This document shows positions 1-10,129 of a DNA stretch of 64,000 bases, in pieces. The stretch is from Erythrobacteraceae bacterium (GTDB taxonomy: Bacteria > Pseudomonadota > Alphaproteobacteria > Sphingomonadales > Sphingomonadaceae). How positions within the stretch are numbered: the first letter of the stretch is position 1; each line of letters opens with the position of its first letter. The notes below the pieces were generated by a model that was not told the origin of the DNA, did no database searches, and worked only from the letters and a program-made list of their open reading frames with translations. The stretch lies in the NCBI GenBank assembly GCA_002706445.1, contig PALE01000034.1, positions 16,026 through 80,025 on the forward strand. Reading direction: 5' to 3'. The translations under genes and the position numbers were made by a program.

Positions 1-2
1 GC

Positions 3-1250
3 CTTTCGGGCGATATTCCGATCTCCGGGGCGAAGAACGCCGCGCTCACTCTTATTCCTTGCGCGCTGTTGACCGAGGAGCCGGTGACGCTGCGCAATTT
101 GCCGCGGCTTGCCGACATCGACGGGTTCCAGCACCTGATGAACCAGTTCGGCGTGATGACCGCGATCCAGGGCACAAGGCCGGAGGATTTCGGCCGCGTC
201 ATGACGATGGAGGCGACCCGCATTACCTCCAGCGTCGCGCCGTATGATCTGGTGCGCAAGATGCGCGCGTCGATTCTGGTGCTCGGCCCGATGCTGGCGC
301 GCATGGGTGAGGCGACCGTCTCGATGCCGGGCGGCTGTGCGATCGGCAACCGGCCTATCGATCTGCACCTGAAAGCGCTCGAAGCCTTCGGCGCGGAGAT
401 CGAACTGACGCAGGGCTACGTCAGAGCCATGGCACCCGACGGCGGCTTGCCGGGGGGCGATTTCGACTTCCCCGTCGTGTCTGTCGGCGCGACCGAGAAT
501 GCGCTGATGGCGGCGGTTCTCGCCAATGGCACAAGCCGTCTGTTCAACGCAGCGCGCGAGCCGGAAATCGTCGATCTGTGCAACCTCCTCGTTGCCATGG
601 GTGCAGAGATCGAAGGTATCGGTTCGAGCGATCTCACCATCCACGGCGCGAAGCGGCTCCACGGTGCGACTTATCGGGTCATGGCCGACCGTATCGAAGC
701 CGGCTCCTACGCTTGCGCTGCGGCGATTACCGGCGGCGAAGTGCGGCTTGTCGGCGCGAATGCGCACGATATGGCCTCGACCATCCACGCGCTGCAGAAG
801 ATCGGGCTCGATGTGACGCACGATGCCAAGAGCGTGACCGTCGCAGCCAACGGCCCGCTCAAGCCGACCGACCTCACCACGGCTCCGTTTCCGGGACTAG
901 CGACCGATATGCAGGCCCAGCTGATGAGCCTGCTGTGCAAGGCCGAGGGTACGAGCGTGCTCAAGGAAACGATTTTCGAAAACCGTTTCATGCACGTACC
1001 CGAACTCACTCGCATGGGGGCCGACATTTCGACCGAGGGCCGCACCGCCATCGTAAAGGGTCCTGTGCAGCTGACCGGCGCGGAAGTCATGGCGACCGAT
1101 CTGCGCGCATCGATGAGCCTGATCATCGCCGCGCTTGCTGCCGAGGGCGAGACGACGGTGCGGCGTATTTATCACCTCGACCGCGGCTACGAGCGGCTGG
1201 AGGAAAAGCTCCAGCTGGTCGGCGCCGATATCGAGCGGGTCGACGACTAG
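3..1250 (+). CDS. murA: UDP-N-acetylglucosamine 1-carboxyvinyltransferase, 5'-truncated by the window edge
   Basis: Frame open from base 3 ([39 protein letters not shown]...), typical MurA N-terminus and C-terminal [19 protein letters not shown]...[14 protein letters not shown]. Confidence 0.96.
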   Translation, partial: LSGDIPISGAKNAALTLIPCALLTEEPVTLRNLPRLADIDGFQHLMNQFGVMTAIQGTRPEDFGRVMTMEATRITSSVAPYDLVRKMRASILVLGPMLARMGEATVSMPGGCAIGNRPIDLHLKALEAFGAEIELTQGYVRAMAPDGGLPGGDFDFPVVSVGATENALMAAVLANGTSRLFNAAREPEIVDLCNLLVAMGAEIEGIGSSDLTIHGAKRLHGATYRVMADRIEAGSYACAAAITGGEVRLVGANAHDMASTIHALQKIGLDVTHDAKSVTVAANGPLKPTDLTTAPFPGLATDMQAQLMSLLCKAEGTSVLKETIFENRFMHVPELTRMGADISTEGRTAIVKGPVQLTGAEVMATDLRASMSLIIAALAAEGETTVRRIYHLDRGYERLEEKLQLVGADIERVDD

Positions 1251-1377
1251 CTTCGCCTTATGCTGGCCTGCAAATTGCGACGGTCCGACCTTCCGGTGCT
1301 CACGACCATCAAGGTCGCTGCGCGCCGGGTGCCGGCCCCTCACAATTTTCGGCGAAGCCTAAGCCAAAGCTGAATTA

Positions 1378-1602
1378 CTACCGGGCGACCAGCCACACCC
1401 GGATTGCGCTGGCGAGACCGGGCGGCGTTTCGGCCCTGATCCGCTCCGCATCGATCCGCGCGACCAGCGCGCTCACCGGCAGTTCCTCCTGCTCGGCAGC
1501 GGATTTGAGCATGTCCCAGAACAGCGGTTCGAGGCTGATCGAGGTCTTGTGCCCGTCGATCGCGATCGAGCGTTTGACCGGCGGGTGATAGGGCGGTGTC
1601 AT
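1378..1602 (-). CDS. ribbon-helix-helix domain protein (RHH_4-like)
   Basis: 74 aa; SIAIDGHKTSISLEPLFWDMLKSAAEQEELPVSALVARID pattern. Confidence 0.8.
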   Translation of the reverse strand: MTPPYHPPVKRSIAIDGHKTSISLEPLFWDMLKSAAEQEELPVSALVARIDAERIRAETPPGLASAIRVWLVAR

Positions 1603-1658
1603 AACGCCGATCTAGCAGGCGAGAGAGCCGGCTGCGCGGTGTTTTTGCAATTGCGAAG

Positions 1659-1749
1659 AAAGTTGACAAAGTTGACACGGTGTCAAGCGCCCCTTTCGGC
1701 CTTAAGGCATTGATAAATAGGTGACAATGTATGAATATCGAAGTTGACA
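1659..1749. promoter_or_regulatory. AAGTTGACA repeat array: tandem copies 1660-1668 and 1669-1677, third copy 1741-1749, plus palindrome TTGACAC-G-GTGTCAA 1672-1686
   Basis: Read directly; intergenic between divergent RHH and HTH-DUF4019 genes. Confidence 0.7.
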
Positions 1750-1924
1750 CTTTGCCGTGCGAAAACAGTATGGGCATAGCGGCCGGGCAACCGAAAGCGA
1801 CGATGGGAAAGAGCAGACGGCACCCTATCGCGGGCCGGCCCTGTAGGAAAATCATGTGCTTCGCACCGCGCGCTACAAGAAATTTGGGGTGGCCGCAGGC
1901 GACCCAAAGCGCCAGATTGGGCGC

Positions 1925-2683
1925 ATGGATGCCGCGCTCGACACGCTGACCGACAAGGAAAAGGAAACGCTGCGGCTGATCGTGCGTGGGCACGATGCCA
2001 AGTCGGCGGCGAGCGCGCTCGACCTGTCGGTCCACACGATCAACGAACGCTTGCGATCTGCGCGCCGCAAGCTCGACGTGACGAGCAGCCGCGAAGCTGC
2101 CCGGCTCCTGCTCGAAAGCGAAGGCGCAGCCACCGACACAGACCCCGAAAATCTTGGGTACAAGCATTTGGGGGATGCCGAAACGCCCCCGAATGCCGAT
2201 CCTTCCTCCGTCACCGCACAGCCCGATCACCGTGCGGTATGGATAGGAGGAATTGCCATGATTACCGCACTTACCCTTGCTCTCGCCCTTGCTGCGCCGG
2301 GACCGTTCGGGGCTGTCGAACCCGACGACGATCAACGTGCCGCGGCGATTGCCGCAGCCGATGCCGAGCGCGAAGCCGCTGCGCGCCAATGGCTCGCGCT
2401 GGTGGACCGATCGGATTGGGAAGCCAGCCATGCTGCCACCGCAAGCAGTTTCCGCGCAGCCAATACCGTCGCGCTGTGGGAGGAGGCGTCGCAGCAGGTG
2501 CGCGCTCCGCTCGGCGCTGTGCTGTCGCGCCGACTGGTTTCGGTCCAGATCGTGCCGAGCGACGAAGGCTATGAAGCCGTGCGCTTCGAAACCGACTTCG
2601 AACATCGCAAAGGCGTGATCGAATCGCTCACATTGCGCCGCGAAGACGGTGTGCTCCGCGTGTCGGGATATTACATCGACTGA
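1925..2683 (+). CDS. LuxR-type HTH domain - transmembrane helix - DUF4019-like C-terminal domain protein
   Basis: TLTDKEKETLRLIVRGHDAKSAASALDLSVHTINERLRSARRKL HTH, one TM (IGGIAMITALTLALALAA), C-terminal ~110 aa DUF4019-like; start at internal Met of ORF 1856. Confidence 0.8.
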   Translation: MDAALDTLTDKEKETLRLIVRGHDAKSAASALDLSVHTINERLRSARRKLDVTSSREAARLLLESEGAATDTDPENLGYKHLGDAETPPNADPSSVTAQPDHRAVWIGGIAMITALTLALALAAPGPFGAVEPDDDQRAAAIAAADAEREAAARQWLALVDRSDWEASHAATASSFRAANTVALWEEASQQVRAPLGAVLSRRLVSVQIVPSDEGYEAVRFETDFEHRKGVIESLTLRREDGVLRVSGYYID

Positions 2684-2737
2684 AAACGGGCGGGTTCGGG
2701 CCGCGCTTTTCGGGTGGGCCGCTTCAGCTCGCCCAGA

Positions 2738-3397
2738 TCAGGCGGCGCGAGCTTTTGCCAGCAGGCGGGCAAAGCCGTTCGAGCGGCCCCGACCATAGGG
2801 CTGGAGGTGCAGCGCGCACAGCGCCAGTTCCTCGGTGCTCAGCGGGTGCTGGAAGCGCAGGCCGTGGCGCCCACCTTCAGACCAGCGCACCTGCGCCAGC
2901 TGCGGCGGCAGGCCTTCGAGGTTGAAACCAAGCAGGCGGCTGGGCCCGTAGTCGGCCTGGCTGGCGATCTTCGCGCCTTCGCAGGAAATGTCGAGCAGCC
3001 GAACATCGGTGCGCTTGCGTCCCTCGTCGATGCGCACGGTCCCCGGGATCGAGAGGCGCAGCGGGCGCACCTGATGCGGCGATTGTTCGCGCAGGAAGGC
3101 ATCGACGGTAATCTCGCCGCCGAAACGGTATCCGGCCTGACGTTTGCCGGTCCATATCCGTTCGACCGGATAGGTGAGGTCATTGGCAAGCTGCAGCAGC
3201 GTGCGTGGCTCCGGCGGCACATCATGCATGAAGCCGAGGCCGACGCCCAGTTCGGACACGTCACGGATGAGGCATAGATATTCGCCCGTCTCGCACACCA
3301 GCTTGGCGCGCCGAAGCATCAGCGCGGCCGCGCGCGAATAGTGCGTTTCGGTCCCGCCCGGAGCGGCCCCTGCATTTGCTGTCTTGCGTGTGTCCAT
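2738..3397 (-). CDS. PilZ-domain protein, probably two PilZ-like repeats
   Basis: RDVSELGVGL and LDISCEGAKI PilZ-like signatures; start at internal Met MDTRKTAN. Confidence 0.75.
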   Translation of the reverse strand: MDTRKTANAGAAPGGTETHYSRAAALMLRRAKLVCETGEYLCLIRDVSELGVGLGFMHDVPPEPRTLLQLANDLTYPVERIWTGKRQAGYRFGGEITVDAFLREQSPHQVRPLRLSIPGTVRIDEGRKRTDVRLLDISCEGAKIASQADYGPSRLLGFNLEGLPPQLAQVRWSEGGRHGLRFQHPLSTEELALCALHLQPYGRGRSNGFARLLAKARAA

Positions 3398-3539
3398 TGC
3401 TCTTCCCGCCATCTCCCGAGGGAGTCCCTTAGGCAAAAATAACCTTTGCTAAGCGAAGGTAGCCGAGCGTGCTTAATTTTCGGTAAAACGCAGGCTAGGC
3501 CTGCCGCGCAGGGAGTGCGGCTCGGCGCAGGAAAGCAGC

Positions 3540-4445
3540 CTATTTCTCGCGGAATCCCGCCAGTGCGACCAGCGCCAGCATGACCACTGCGACCGACATC
3601 GACACCGCATAATTCACCACGATGCTGAGCGAGGGGAATTCGACATTGCGCACCGCGTAATGGATGAAGGGAGCAATCGTTCCCGCGGTTGCTATCAAGA
3701 CTCCGGCCAAAGCGTATTTGCGGCGCGATGCCTCGATCATGGGGATGCAGATGAGGAACATCACCCCTGCCAGAATGATGCCGAAGAACTGCATCGCCGA
3801 TGCCAGCGGTGTATAGCCTGCAAGCCTGAGCGTCTCGGCCCCGTCAGCCCATTCAACCGCCGCCACGCTGAACTTCACTGTTGCAAAAAGGCTGAGCAGC
3901 GTCAGCCCGGCAAGGGCGATGGCGCGCATCAGATCGAGTTTGCTCTGCGTCACCGAGCCTTCGACGTCGATCGCCAGCACCTTGGCGAGCCTTTCGACAT
4001 CGAAGGCCCAGCGTTCGTCGCTGATCGTGATGGCGTTACGATTGGCAAGATCGGCAAGACGCGGCGGCAATTCCTCGCGGCGCGGCATGGTCGCCCCGCC
4101 GATCAGGACAGGTACGACGACGATGCCGCCTGCAAGCGCCGCTTCGATTTCGCGCACGACATAATCGTTCTCGTCCGAAAGACGCGCATTGCCCTGATCA
4201 TCGACCGCGTTCAGCCAACCGCCGCCGATGACCACGATTACCGCGCAGGCCTGTTCGATGCGCTCGACGATGACCTGTTCGAAATCCGCGCCATAGTCGA
4301 TGCCGGTGACATCGCGGAAAACGCGCTCGCTGCCGAAATGGCGGGTCAGCGAATCCGCAAGCCGCCCCGCGAAGCCCTGCGCATCGCTGCGCCGGTAATT
4401 GACGAAGACCTTGTCTTTCGCCGTCTTGCGCCACGGCAATTGCAT
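3540..4445 (-). CDS. TIR domain protein with C-terminal transmembrane helices
   Basis: VFVNYRRSDAQGFAGRLADSLTRHFG...VFRDVTGIDYGADF TIR N-half; C-half has about four hydrophobic segments. Confidence 0.85.
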   Translation of the reverse strand: MQLPWRKTAKDKVFVNYRRSDAQGFAGRLADSLTRHFGSERVFRDVTGIDYGADFEQVIVERIEQACAVIVVIGGGWLNAVDDQGNARLSDENDYVVREIEAALAGGIVVVPVLIGGATMPRREELPPRLADLANRNAITISDERWAFDVERLAKVLAIDVEGSVTQSKLDLMRAIALAGLTLLSLFATVKFSVAAVEWADGAETLRLAGYTPLASAMQFFGIILAGVMFLICIPMIEASRRKYALAGVLIATAGTIAPFIHYAVRNVEFPSLSIVVNYAVSMSVAVVMLALVALAGFREK

Positions 4446-4470
4446 CGTGAGCCCGCCCCCTCGCGCGCGA

Positions 4471-5193
4471 TCAGTACATGTGCTGGCCGCCGTTGATGCT
4501 CATGGTCGAGCCGGTCATGAATGCGCCGTTTTCGGACGTGAAGAAAGCGACACCGCGCGCGATTTCCTCGGCCTGTCCCAGACGGCCGACAGGGATTTTG
4601 GCTACGATCTTTTCGAGCACCGGCTCGGGCACGGCGGCGACCATGTCGGTGTCGATATAGCCCGGCGCGATGGCGTTCACGGTGATCCCGAATTTCGCGC
4701 CTTCTTGCGCCAGCGCTTTGGTAAAGCCGTGGATGCCTGATTTGGCGGCGGCGTAATTGACCTGCCCGTACTGGCCCGCCTGCCCGTTGATCGAGCCGAT
4801 ATTGACGATGCGGCCCCACCCGCGCTCGCGCATGCCGGGGAAGGTCGCTTTTGCCATGTTGAAGCACCCGCCGAGATTGATGCGCATGACGTCGTTCCAG
4901 TCGTCATAGGTCATCCGGTGGAGCGTGCCGTCGCGCGTGATCCCCGCGTTGTTGACGACGATGTCGATCGCGCCGTGCTTCTCGGCGACCATGGCGCAGC
5001 CTTCGATACAGGCTTCGTGATCGCCGACGTCCCATTTGTAGGAAGGGATGCCGGTTTTCTCGGTGAAGGCCTGTGCTGCGGCATCATTGCCGCCGTAATT
5101 GGCGATGACGGTATGGCCCTGACGCTGGAGGCGGTTGCAGATAGCCTCCCCGATCCCTCGCGTCCCTCCGGTGACGATGGCTACCCGGCTCAT
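4471..5193 (-). CDS. phbB: acetoacetyl-CoA reductase (SDR family)
   Basis: TGGTRGIGEAICNRL, YAAAKSGIHGFTKALAQEGA, GYIDTDMVAAVP. Confidence 0.9.
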   Translation of the reverse strand: MSRVAIVTGGTRGIGEAICNRLQRQGHTVIANYGGNDAAAQAFTEKTGIPSYKWDVGDHEACIEGCAMVAEKHGAIDIVVNNAGITRDGTLHRMTYDDWNDVMRINLGGCFNMAKATFPGMRERGWGRIVNIGSINGQAGQYGQVNYAAAKSGIHGFTKALAQEGAKFGITVNAIAPGYIDTDMVAAVPEPVLEKIVAKIPVGRLGQAEEIARGVAFFTSENGAFMTGSTMSINGGQHMY

Positions 5194-5252
5194 GCTCGAC
5201 TCTCCCTCATTGCGTTTGAGTCGAGATTAGCGGGGGCTTGCCGTCTGGCAAC

Positions 5253-5277
5253 AAAAAACCCCGCCGGTGGGCGGGGT
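5253..5277 (-). terminator. intrinsic terminator for the gene ending at 5316
   Basis: ACCCCGCC/GGCGGGGT hairpin followed on the - strand by TTTTTT. Confidence 0.85.
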
Positions 5278-5315
5278 GCTGTCCAGCCCGCTGGAGGCTG
5301 GGGAGAATGTGGAGA

Positions 5316-6122
5316 TCAGAAGCGGATTTGCGTCCCGACATAGACAGCCTGGCTGTCCTGCACCGAATTGGTTAGCGGGTCGAGGCGGTCGCGCTCTTGC
5401 GACAGGCGCACACCGGCGGTCACGTCAAGATTGGGCGACAGGCGGAATGCGCCGCCAACGTCCACGGTCTGCGATCCCAGCGCGTCGAGCGTGTTGGGCG
5501 AACGGCCTGCGATGGCTTCGTCCTCAAGCTCGATCCGCGGTTGGAGGCGGCTCGGCTTGTCTTCGCGCGTCGGCTGAGCGGGCGCGAATTCGGCAAGGTC
5601 GGGCATCGAGATGTCGCGCAGATTGTCTGCGACGGCTGCGCGACCCGATGCGGGTGTGCTGGCCTGCAGTCGGGCGAAGCTCTGATAACCGCGGGCCGTG
5701 CCGAGGTTGAAGCGGCTGGCCTGCAATCCGGCGATGCCGGTTCCGGTGCCGGGTGCCATATCGCCGGCCTTGCGAACCGAAATGGCGCGAGCCGTGTTGC
5801 CATCGACGCGAACGGCGACGGTAATAGTGCGTTCGCTATCGGCGGCGCTTGCACCAACCGGCGTGAAGCGGATGCCACGTTCGCGCGACTTTTCGGCGAC
5901 ACGGGCAGCAAGGTCGGGGTCGACCGATGCGGGGGTGAACAATTCGAAAGCGCCAGCGCCGTTCGCGCTGCCAGCCCCGTTCTCCGAACCCAGTCCGACC
6001 ACGGCCAGACCGGCGGACGGCAGAGCGAGCATGAGCGCCGCACTTGCACCCAGCACGGGCGCGGCAAGCCGCGACAGCTTGCGCTGCCTTCCCGTAGTCT
6101 GAATGTCAGTCCGTGCCATCAT
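5316..6122 (-). CDS. secreted/outer-membrane-associated protein of unknown function
   Basis: N-terminal signal-like hydrophobic segment; C-terminus ...AVYVGTQIRF, beta-signal-like. Confidence 0.7.
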   Translation of the reverse strand: MMARTDIQTTGRQRKLSRLAAPVLGASAALMLALPSAGLAVVGLGSENGAGSANGAGAFELFTPASVDPDLAARVAEKSRERGIRFTPVGASAADSERTITVAVRVDGNTARAISVRKAGDMAPGTGTGIAGLQASRFNLGTARGYQSFARLQASTPASGRAAVADNLRDISMPDLAEFAPAQPTREDKPSRLQPRIELEDEAIAGRSPNTLDALGSQTVDVGGAFRLSPNLDVTAGVRLSQERDRLDPLTNSVQDSQAVYVGTQIRF

Positions 6123-6558
6123 CAGCCCTGCTTCTATCCCGGCGTCTTGCGACTCGCCCTATTCAAATACGGCCATAATGACCGTTTCTTGCCTGAACCT
6201 TGGCTGAGTATTTCCCCCAAGGCCAGCGACTCGGTGCTTTACCGGTTAAAAAGGATAGGTTTGTGACAGCGCCGATGGCAATCTTTTCCACAAGAGCGCA
6301 GTGGCTTAGCTGATCAACTGTTGCGTCCAGCACACAGCAGCCGATGCGAATCGACCGGAATTGGCGCATTGCTTGTCACAACGAAATTGCGGGCGGTGCA
6401 GCAAAAGGCGAAGGCGACAGCGAAGAACGGGCGCTGCCCGGACAGGTTCAGCCGCGATACAGCCGCCGGGTTGTTAGCAGGGCATGCCTCTGCTTCGGGC
6501 CTTGCCGCATGGGGCAGGCCCGTTATAGAGCAGCGCAAGAGCCAAACGAAGGACACAG

Positions 6559-7017
6559 TTGTCAGTGACACGCGCAAAAACCGCCATTTCGCACTCAACC
6601 CGCATCATCGCTGCGCTCGGCGCGGTGGGCCTGCTGGCCGCATGCGGAGGCAATGACCGCCCGCGCACCGAGCTTGCAGCGGCGCAGGTCAACACGATCG
6701 GCGTCAACGCCTATCTCTGGCGCGGTGCGCTCGACACGCTCAGCTTTGCCCCGCTCGCATCGGCGGACAGCGCCGGCGGCGTGATCGTGACCGACTGGTA
6801 CACCAACCCTTCGAACCCCAATGAGCGGGTCAAGGTGATGGTGACGATCCTCGACCAGGACTTGCGCGCCGACGCGCTGCGCGTCTCGGCGAGCCGTCAG
6901 GTCGCACAGGGTGGCAGCTGGGTTGAAGCGCCGGTGCAGGCGGCAACGGTGCAGAAGCTCGAGGACATTATCCTCACCCGCGCCCGTGATCTGCGCCGCA
7001 AGGCCGTGCAGGGCTAA
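6559..7017 (+). CDS. DUF3576-like lipoprotein
   Basis: Lipobox [35 protein letters not shown]...GGVIVTDWY. Confidence 0.85.
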   Translation: MSVTRAKTAISHSTRIIAALGAVGLLAACGGNDRPRTELAAAQVNTIGVNAYLWRGALDTLSFAPLASADSAGGVIVTDWYTNPSNPNERVKVMVTILDQDLRADALRVSASRQVAQGGSWVEAPVQAATVQKLEDIILTRARDLRRKAVQG

Positions 7018-7076
7018 ACACCCCTTCTGCGCCAAAGTCCTTGCACAGTTGCGCAGGGGCATTAGCGAGCATTTCC

Positions 7077-9593
7077 ATGACCGATACAAGATTCGATCCG
7101 TCCTCCGCCGACGGGCGCTGGCAGCGCGCGTGGGAAGAGGCTGGCACTTTCACCGCTGATTCGTACAGCGAAAAGCCCAAGAGCTATGTGCTCGAGATGT
7201 TTCCCTATCCTTCGGGGCGCATCCACATGGGGCATGTGCGCAATTACACCATGGGTGACGTGCTCGCGCGCTACAAGAAGATGCGCGGCCATGAAGTGCT
7301 GCACCCGATGGGGTGGGACGCTTTCGGCATGCCGGCCGAAAACGCCGCGATGGAGAAGAAGGTCCATCCGGGGACATGGACCTATGCCAATATCGAGGCG
7401 ATGAAATCGCAGTTGAAGCGCATCGGCTTCGCGCTCGACTGGACCCGCGAATTCGCGACCTGCGACCCTGAATATTACGGCCACGAACAGGCGCTGTTCC
7501 TCGACATGTACGAAGGTGGCCTCGTCTATCGCCGCTCTTCGGAAGTGAACTGGGACCCGGTCGACATGACCGTGCTCGCCAATGAGCAGGTGATCGACGG
7601 CAAGGGCTGGCGCTCGGGCGCGGAAGTCGAAAAGCGCAAGCTCGACCAGTGGTTCCTCAAGATCACCGATTTCGCCGAGGACCTGCTCGACGGATTGGGC
7701 ACGCTCGACGACTGGCCCGAAAAGGTGAAGCTGATGCAGGAAAACTGGATCGGCAAATCGTCGGGTCTGGAATTCAGCTTCGGTCTCTCGAATGGTGAGA
7801 AACTGCCGGTTTACACCACGCGCCCCGACACGATCTTCGGCGCGAGTTTCTGCGCGATTGCAGCCGATCACCCGATTGCGCAGGGCCTGAAAGACGATCC
7901 CGAAGTCGCGGCCTTCATCGAGGAGTGCAAGAAGGGCGGCACCACCGCCGCCGCGCTCGAAACCGCTGAAAAGCTGGGTTACCGCACGGGGATTACGGCG
8001 AAGCACCCCTTCACGGGCGCTGACCTGCCGGTGTTCATCGCGAACTTCGTGCTGATGGATTACGGCACGGGCGCGGTGATGGGCGTGCCGGGTCACGACC
8101 AGCGCGACTTCGAATTTGCGACCAAATACGACCTGCCAATCGCGCGCGTGGTCGCCAAGGACGCGAGCCAAGCCGACGCGCCGATGGGCGATGAGGCCGA
8201 GAGCGGCGACGGGGTGATCGTCAACTCCGATTTCCTCGACGGGATGAGCGTCGAGGATGCCAAGGCCGAAGTTATTGCCCGCGCCGAAGACGGCGGCTGG
8301 GGCAAGGGCACGACCGTCTGGCGCCTGCGCGACTGGGGCATTTCGCGCCAGCGTTACTGGGGCACGCCGATCCCCTTCATCCACTGCGAGGCTTGCGGCA
8401 TCGTGCCGGTTCCCAAGGACCAGCTGCCGGTCACTCTGCCCGAGGATGTGGACTTCGAGACGCCGGGCAACCCGCTCGAACGCCACCCGACCTGGAAGCA
8501 TGTCGATTGTCCCTTGTGCGGCGCAAAAGCGCGGCGCGAGACCGATACGCTAGACACCTTCACCAACAGCTCGTGGTACTTCCTGCGCTTCGCCTCGCAG
8601 CCTGCGGACAAGCCGTTCGACGCGGACGAGATCGCCAAGTGGATGCCGGTGGAGCATTATATCGGCGGGATCGAACACGCGATCCTGCACTTGCTCTACG
8701 CCCGCTTCTGGACCCGCGCGCTTGCCTATCTGGGCAAGTTCGAGGTGAAGGAGCCCTTCGCCGCGCTGTTCACGCAAGGCATGGTGACGCACGAAACCTA
8801 TGGCCGCAGCGTGGACGAAAAGCCCGTGTGGTATTCACCCGAGGAAGTGGAGCGCACCTCTGACGGGGCGACATTGAAAGCCGATGGCGAGCCGGTGGAT
8901 ATCGGCCGCGTCATCAAGATGTCGAAGTCGAAGAAGAACACCGTCGCCCCCGACGCGATCATCGCCAATTACGGCGCCGACGCCGCGCGCTGGTTCATGC
9001 TGTCCGACAGCCCGCCCGAACGCGATCTGCCGTGGTCCGAAGCGGGCATTGAAGGTTGCTGGCGCTTCGTTCAGCGCCTGTGGCGACTGTTCGACCAGAT
9101 CGACGAGAGCGCGACCGGAGAAGACAAGGCGCTCGCTCGCAAGGCGCATCAGGCGATTGTCGCGGTGGCCGACGATATCGAGGCGTTGTCCTTCAACAAG
9201 GCCGTCGCCCGCATCTACGAACTCACCGGCGCTGCTGAGAAGGCCGCACCCAGCGAAGCCCGCAATTTCGCGATCCGAACCGTGCTGCACCTCATCGCGC
9301 CGATGATGCCGCACCTCGCCGAAGAGGCGAACGCCAAGCTCGGCAACACCGCCTTGATCGCCAATGCCGAATGGCCCTCACACGATCCGGCGATGCTGGT
9401 CGAGGACGAAGTGACCATCGCGGTGCAGCACATGGGCAAGCTGCGCGACACGCTCACCGCGCCCAAGGGAGCGTCGAAAGAAGACCTCGAAGCGCTTGCG
9501 CTGGCGAGCGAGAACGTCCAGCGTTCGATCAACGGAGCAGCAATCCGAAAGGTGATCGTGGTGCCCGACCGGCTGGTGAATATCGTAACCTGA
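7077..9593 (+). CDS. leuS: leucyl-tRNA synthetase
   Basis: [38 protein letters not shown]; start at internal Met MTDTRFDPS. Confidence 0.98.
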   Translation: MTDTRFDPSSADGRWQRAWEEAGTFTADSYSEKPKSYVLEMFPYPSGRIHMGHVRNYTMGDVLARYKKMRGHEVLHPMGWDAFGMPAENAAMEKKVHPGTWTYANIEAMKSQLKRIGFALDWTREFATCDPEYYGHEQALFLDMYEGGLVYRRSSEVNWDPVDMTVLANEQVIDGKGWRSGAEVEKRKLDQWFLKITDFAEDLLDGLGTLDDWPEKVKLMQENWIGKSSGLEFSFGLSNGEKLPVYTTRPDTIFGASFCAIAADHPIAQGLKDDPEVAAFIEECKKGGTTAAALETAEKLGYRTGITAKHPFTGADLPVFIANFVLMDYGTGAVMGVPGHDQRDFEFATKYDLPIARVVAKDASQADAPMGDEAESGDGVIVNSDFLDGMSVEDAKAEVIARAEDGGWGKGTTVWRLRDWGISRQRYWGTPIPFIHCEACGIVPVPKDQLPVTLPEDVDFETPGNPLERHPTWKHVDCPLCGAKARRETDTLDTFTNSSWYFLRFASQPADKPFDADEIAKWMPVEHYIGGIEHAILHLLYARFWTRALAYLGKFEVKEPFAALFTQGMVTHETYGRSVDEKPVWYSPEEVERTSDGATLKADGEPVDIGRVIKMSKSKKNTVAPDAIIANYGADAARWFMLSDSPPERDLPWSEAGIEGCWRFVQRLWRLFDQIDESATGEDKALARKAHQAIVAVADDIEALSFNKAVARIYELTGAAEKAAPSEARNFAIRTVLHLIAPMMPHLAEEANAKLGNTALIANAEWPSHDPAMLVEDEVTIAVQHMGKLRDTLTAPKGASKEDLEALALASENVQRSINGAAIRKVIVVPDRLVNIVT

Positions 9594-10108
9594 TGCGTAT
9601 GCGCGCCGCCTTGATGGCTGTCGCCCTCGTCGTGCCCCTTGCGGGGTGCGGGTTGCAGCCGATGTATGCGGGCGGTGCGTCGAGCTCGCTCGCACAGGGG
9701 CTGGCGGCGGTCGATGTTCCCGCGATCCCGGGCCGTGATGGCTGGCTGGTGCGCAATGCCTTGCAGGAACGGCTGGGCGTTGCGGGCGAGACGACGCCGC
9801 AATACCGGCTCGACGTGCGGCTCGACGATTCGCTCGAAGCGCTGGGCGTGCTCAACGACGACACGATCAGCCGCGAGCGTCGCATCCTGCGCGCGCGTTA
9901 CCAGCTGGTTGATCTGGCTACCGGCGAAATACTGCTCGACGCGACCTCGGGTTCGGATGCCGGTATCGACGTGGTTTCGTCCGAATATGCGACCATCGCC
10001 GCCGAACAGCGCGCGCTCGAAAATCTGGCCGAAGATGTTGCCGAGCGTATGACGCGCCGCATTGCCCTCGCATTGAGGGAAAACGGGCGCGGGCAGGGCA
10101 GCGAGTGA
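9593..10108 (+). CDS. lptE: LPS assembly lipoprotein LptE
   Basis: Lipobox PLAGCGLQPMYAGG; position between leuS and holA; overlaps the leuS stop. Confidence 0.9.
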   Translation: MRMRAALMAVALVVPLAGCGLQPMYAGGASSSLAQGLAAVDVPAIPGRDGWLVRNALQERLGVAGETTPQYRLDVRLDDSLEALGVLNDDTISRERRILRARYQLVDLATGEILLDATSGSDAGIDVVSSEYATIAAEQRALENLAEDVAERMTRRIALALRENGRGQGSE

Positions 10109-10129
10109 CGGCCCGATGAAGGCAATCCG

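Noticed and set aside
1340-2605. 421-aa - strand ORF spanning RHH and DUF4019 regions
   Set aside because: Overlaps two better supported genes and the intergenic repeats; no family signature.
3540-4445. TIR gene as part of a classical anti-phage island
   Set aside because: No effector, sensor, recombinase or restriction-modification genes nearby; reported only as a solitary TIR-TM gene.
6163-6598. Short - strand ORFs in the 6.1-6.55 kb intergenic gap
   Set aside because: No ribosome-binding or family evidence; the gap stays unexplained rather than coding.
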